Shown here in pieces: positions 15,064-15,126 of a stretch of 15,126 nucleotides of DNA. Positions within the stretch are counted from its first letter, which is position 1; each line of letters opens with the position of its first letter. A model generated the notes under the pieces. The model saw only the letters and a list, made by a program, of their open reading frames with translations, had not been told where the DNA came from and searched no databases. A program made the position numbers and the translations under genes. The DNA is from an uncultured Atopobiaceae bacterium (GTDB taxonomy: Bacteria; Actinomycetota; Coriobacteriia; Coriobacteriales; Atopobiaceae), in NCBI GenBank assembly GCA_947626465.1, contig CANQSI010000016.1, positions 1 through 15,126 of the forward strand. Reading direction: 5' to 3'.

Positions 15064-15126
15064 AACCGGCGACGTCCTACTCTCCCACGGCCTGACGCCG
15101 CAGTACCATCGGCGCTCGGGGGCTTA
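15064..15126 (-). rRNA. rrf: 5S ribosomal RNA, 3' half, cut by window edge
   Basis: The minus strand reads CGCCGATGGTACTG, then CGTGGGAGAGTAGGACG and CGCCGG, the conserved 3' half of bacterial 5S rRNA (loop E/helix IV-V region and closing 3' strand). About half of the roughly 117-nt molecule is present; the 5' half and the 23S and 16S genes should lie beyond the right edge. The exact 3' end is estimated to within a few bases. Confidence 0.92.

Overview
The window is GC-rich bacterial chromosome, densely coding, with a strong preference for G or C at third codon positions. Several traits suggest an anaerobic actinobacterium of the class Coriobacteriia (Olsenella, Collinsella or Atopobiaceae-like). 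They are a pyruvate-type ferredoxin oxidoreductase gamma subunit, a stand-alone carbamate kinase, a transketolase split into two genes, an ascorbate-type PTS protein, an RF2 gene without the programmed frameshift, and a secreted DUF5648-GH5 protein. This placement is inferred from gene content only. No 16S rRNA is present.

Left part, minus strand (1-3897): the genes run arcC (carbamate kinase), purH (final two steps of IMP synthesis), a gene 12 nt downstream of purH that looks like a degenerate class IV aminotransferase, and the first 85 codons of a 2-oxoacid:ferredoxin oxidoreductase gamma subunit, cut by the window edge.

Centre, plus strand (4023-9684): divergent from arcC is a secreted endoglucanase-type GH5 enzyme with three N-terminal DUF5648 repeats. 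It is followed by a large TTCG-loop hairpin. Next come secA and prfB, whose stop and start codons overlap by one base. A canonical-looking terminator hairpin with a T5 tail lies only 32 nt before the secA start codon, so any secA transcript starting upstream must read through it.

Right part, plus strand (9739-14972): a PTS EIIA-EIIB fusion is followed by a TalC-type transaldolase and the two halves of a transketolase. Together they give the non-oxidative pentose phosphate enzymes beside a PTS phosphorelay protein, but there is no EIIC permease or sugar-specific enzyme. A strong terminator closes this group. Then come a Cof-type HAD phosphatase and a metallo-beta-lactamase-fold hydrolase with a winged-helix tail, probably translationally coupled. 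The window ends in the 3' half of a 5S rRNA on the minus strand, which converges on the MBL gene and shares an intergenic terminator with it.

No mobile element, CRISPR array, tRNA or prophage gene was seen. Most of the window is conserved housekeeping and central metabolism. The less ordinary points are the aminotransferase-like gene without an obvious PLP lysine, the permease-less PTS/transaldolase/transketolase group with a possible internal start for EIIB, the secA leader terminator, the SPT (not SPF) codon-recognition loop of RF2, and several inverted repeats next to likely promoters.
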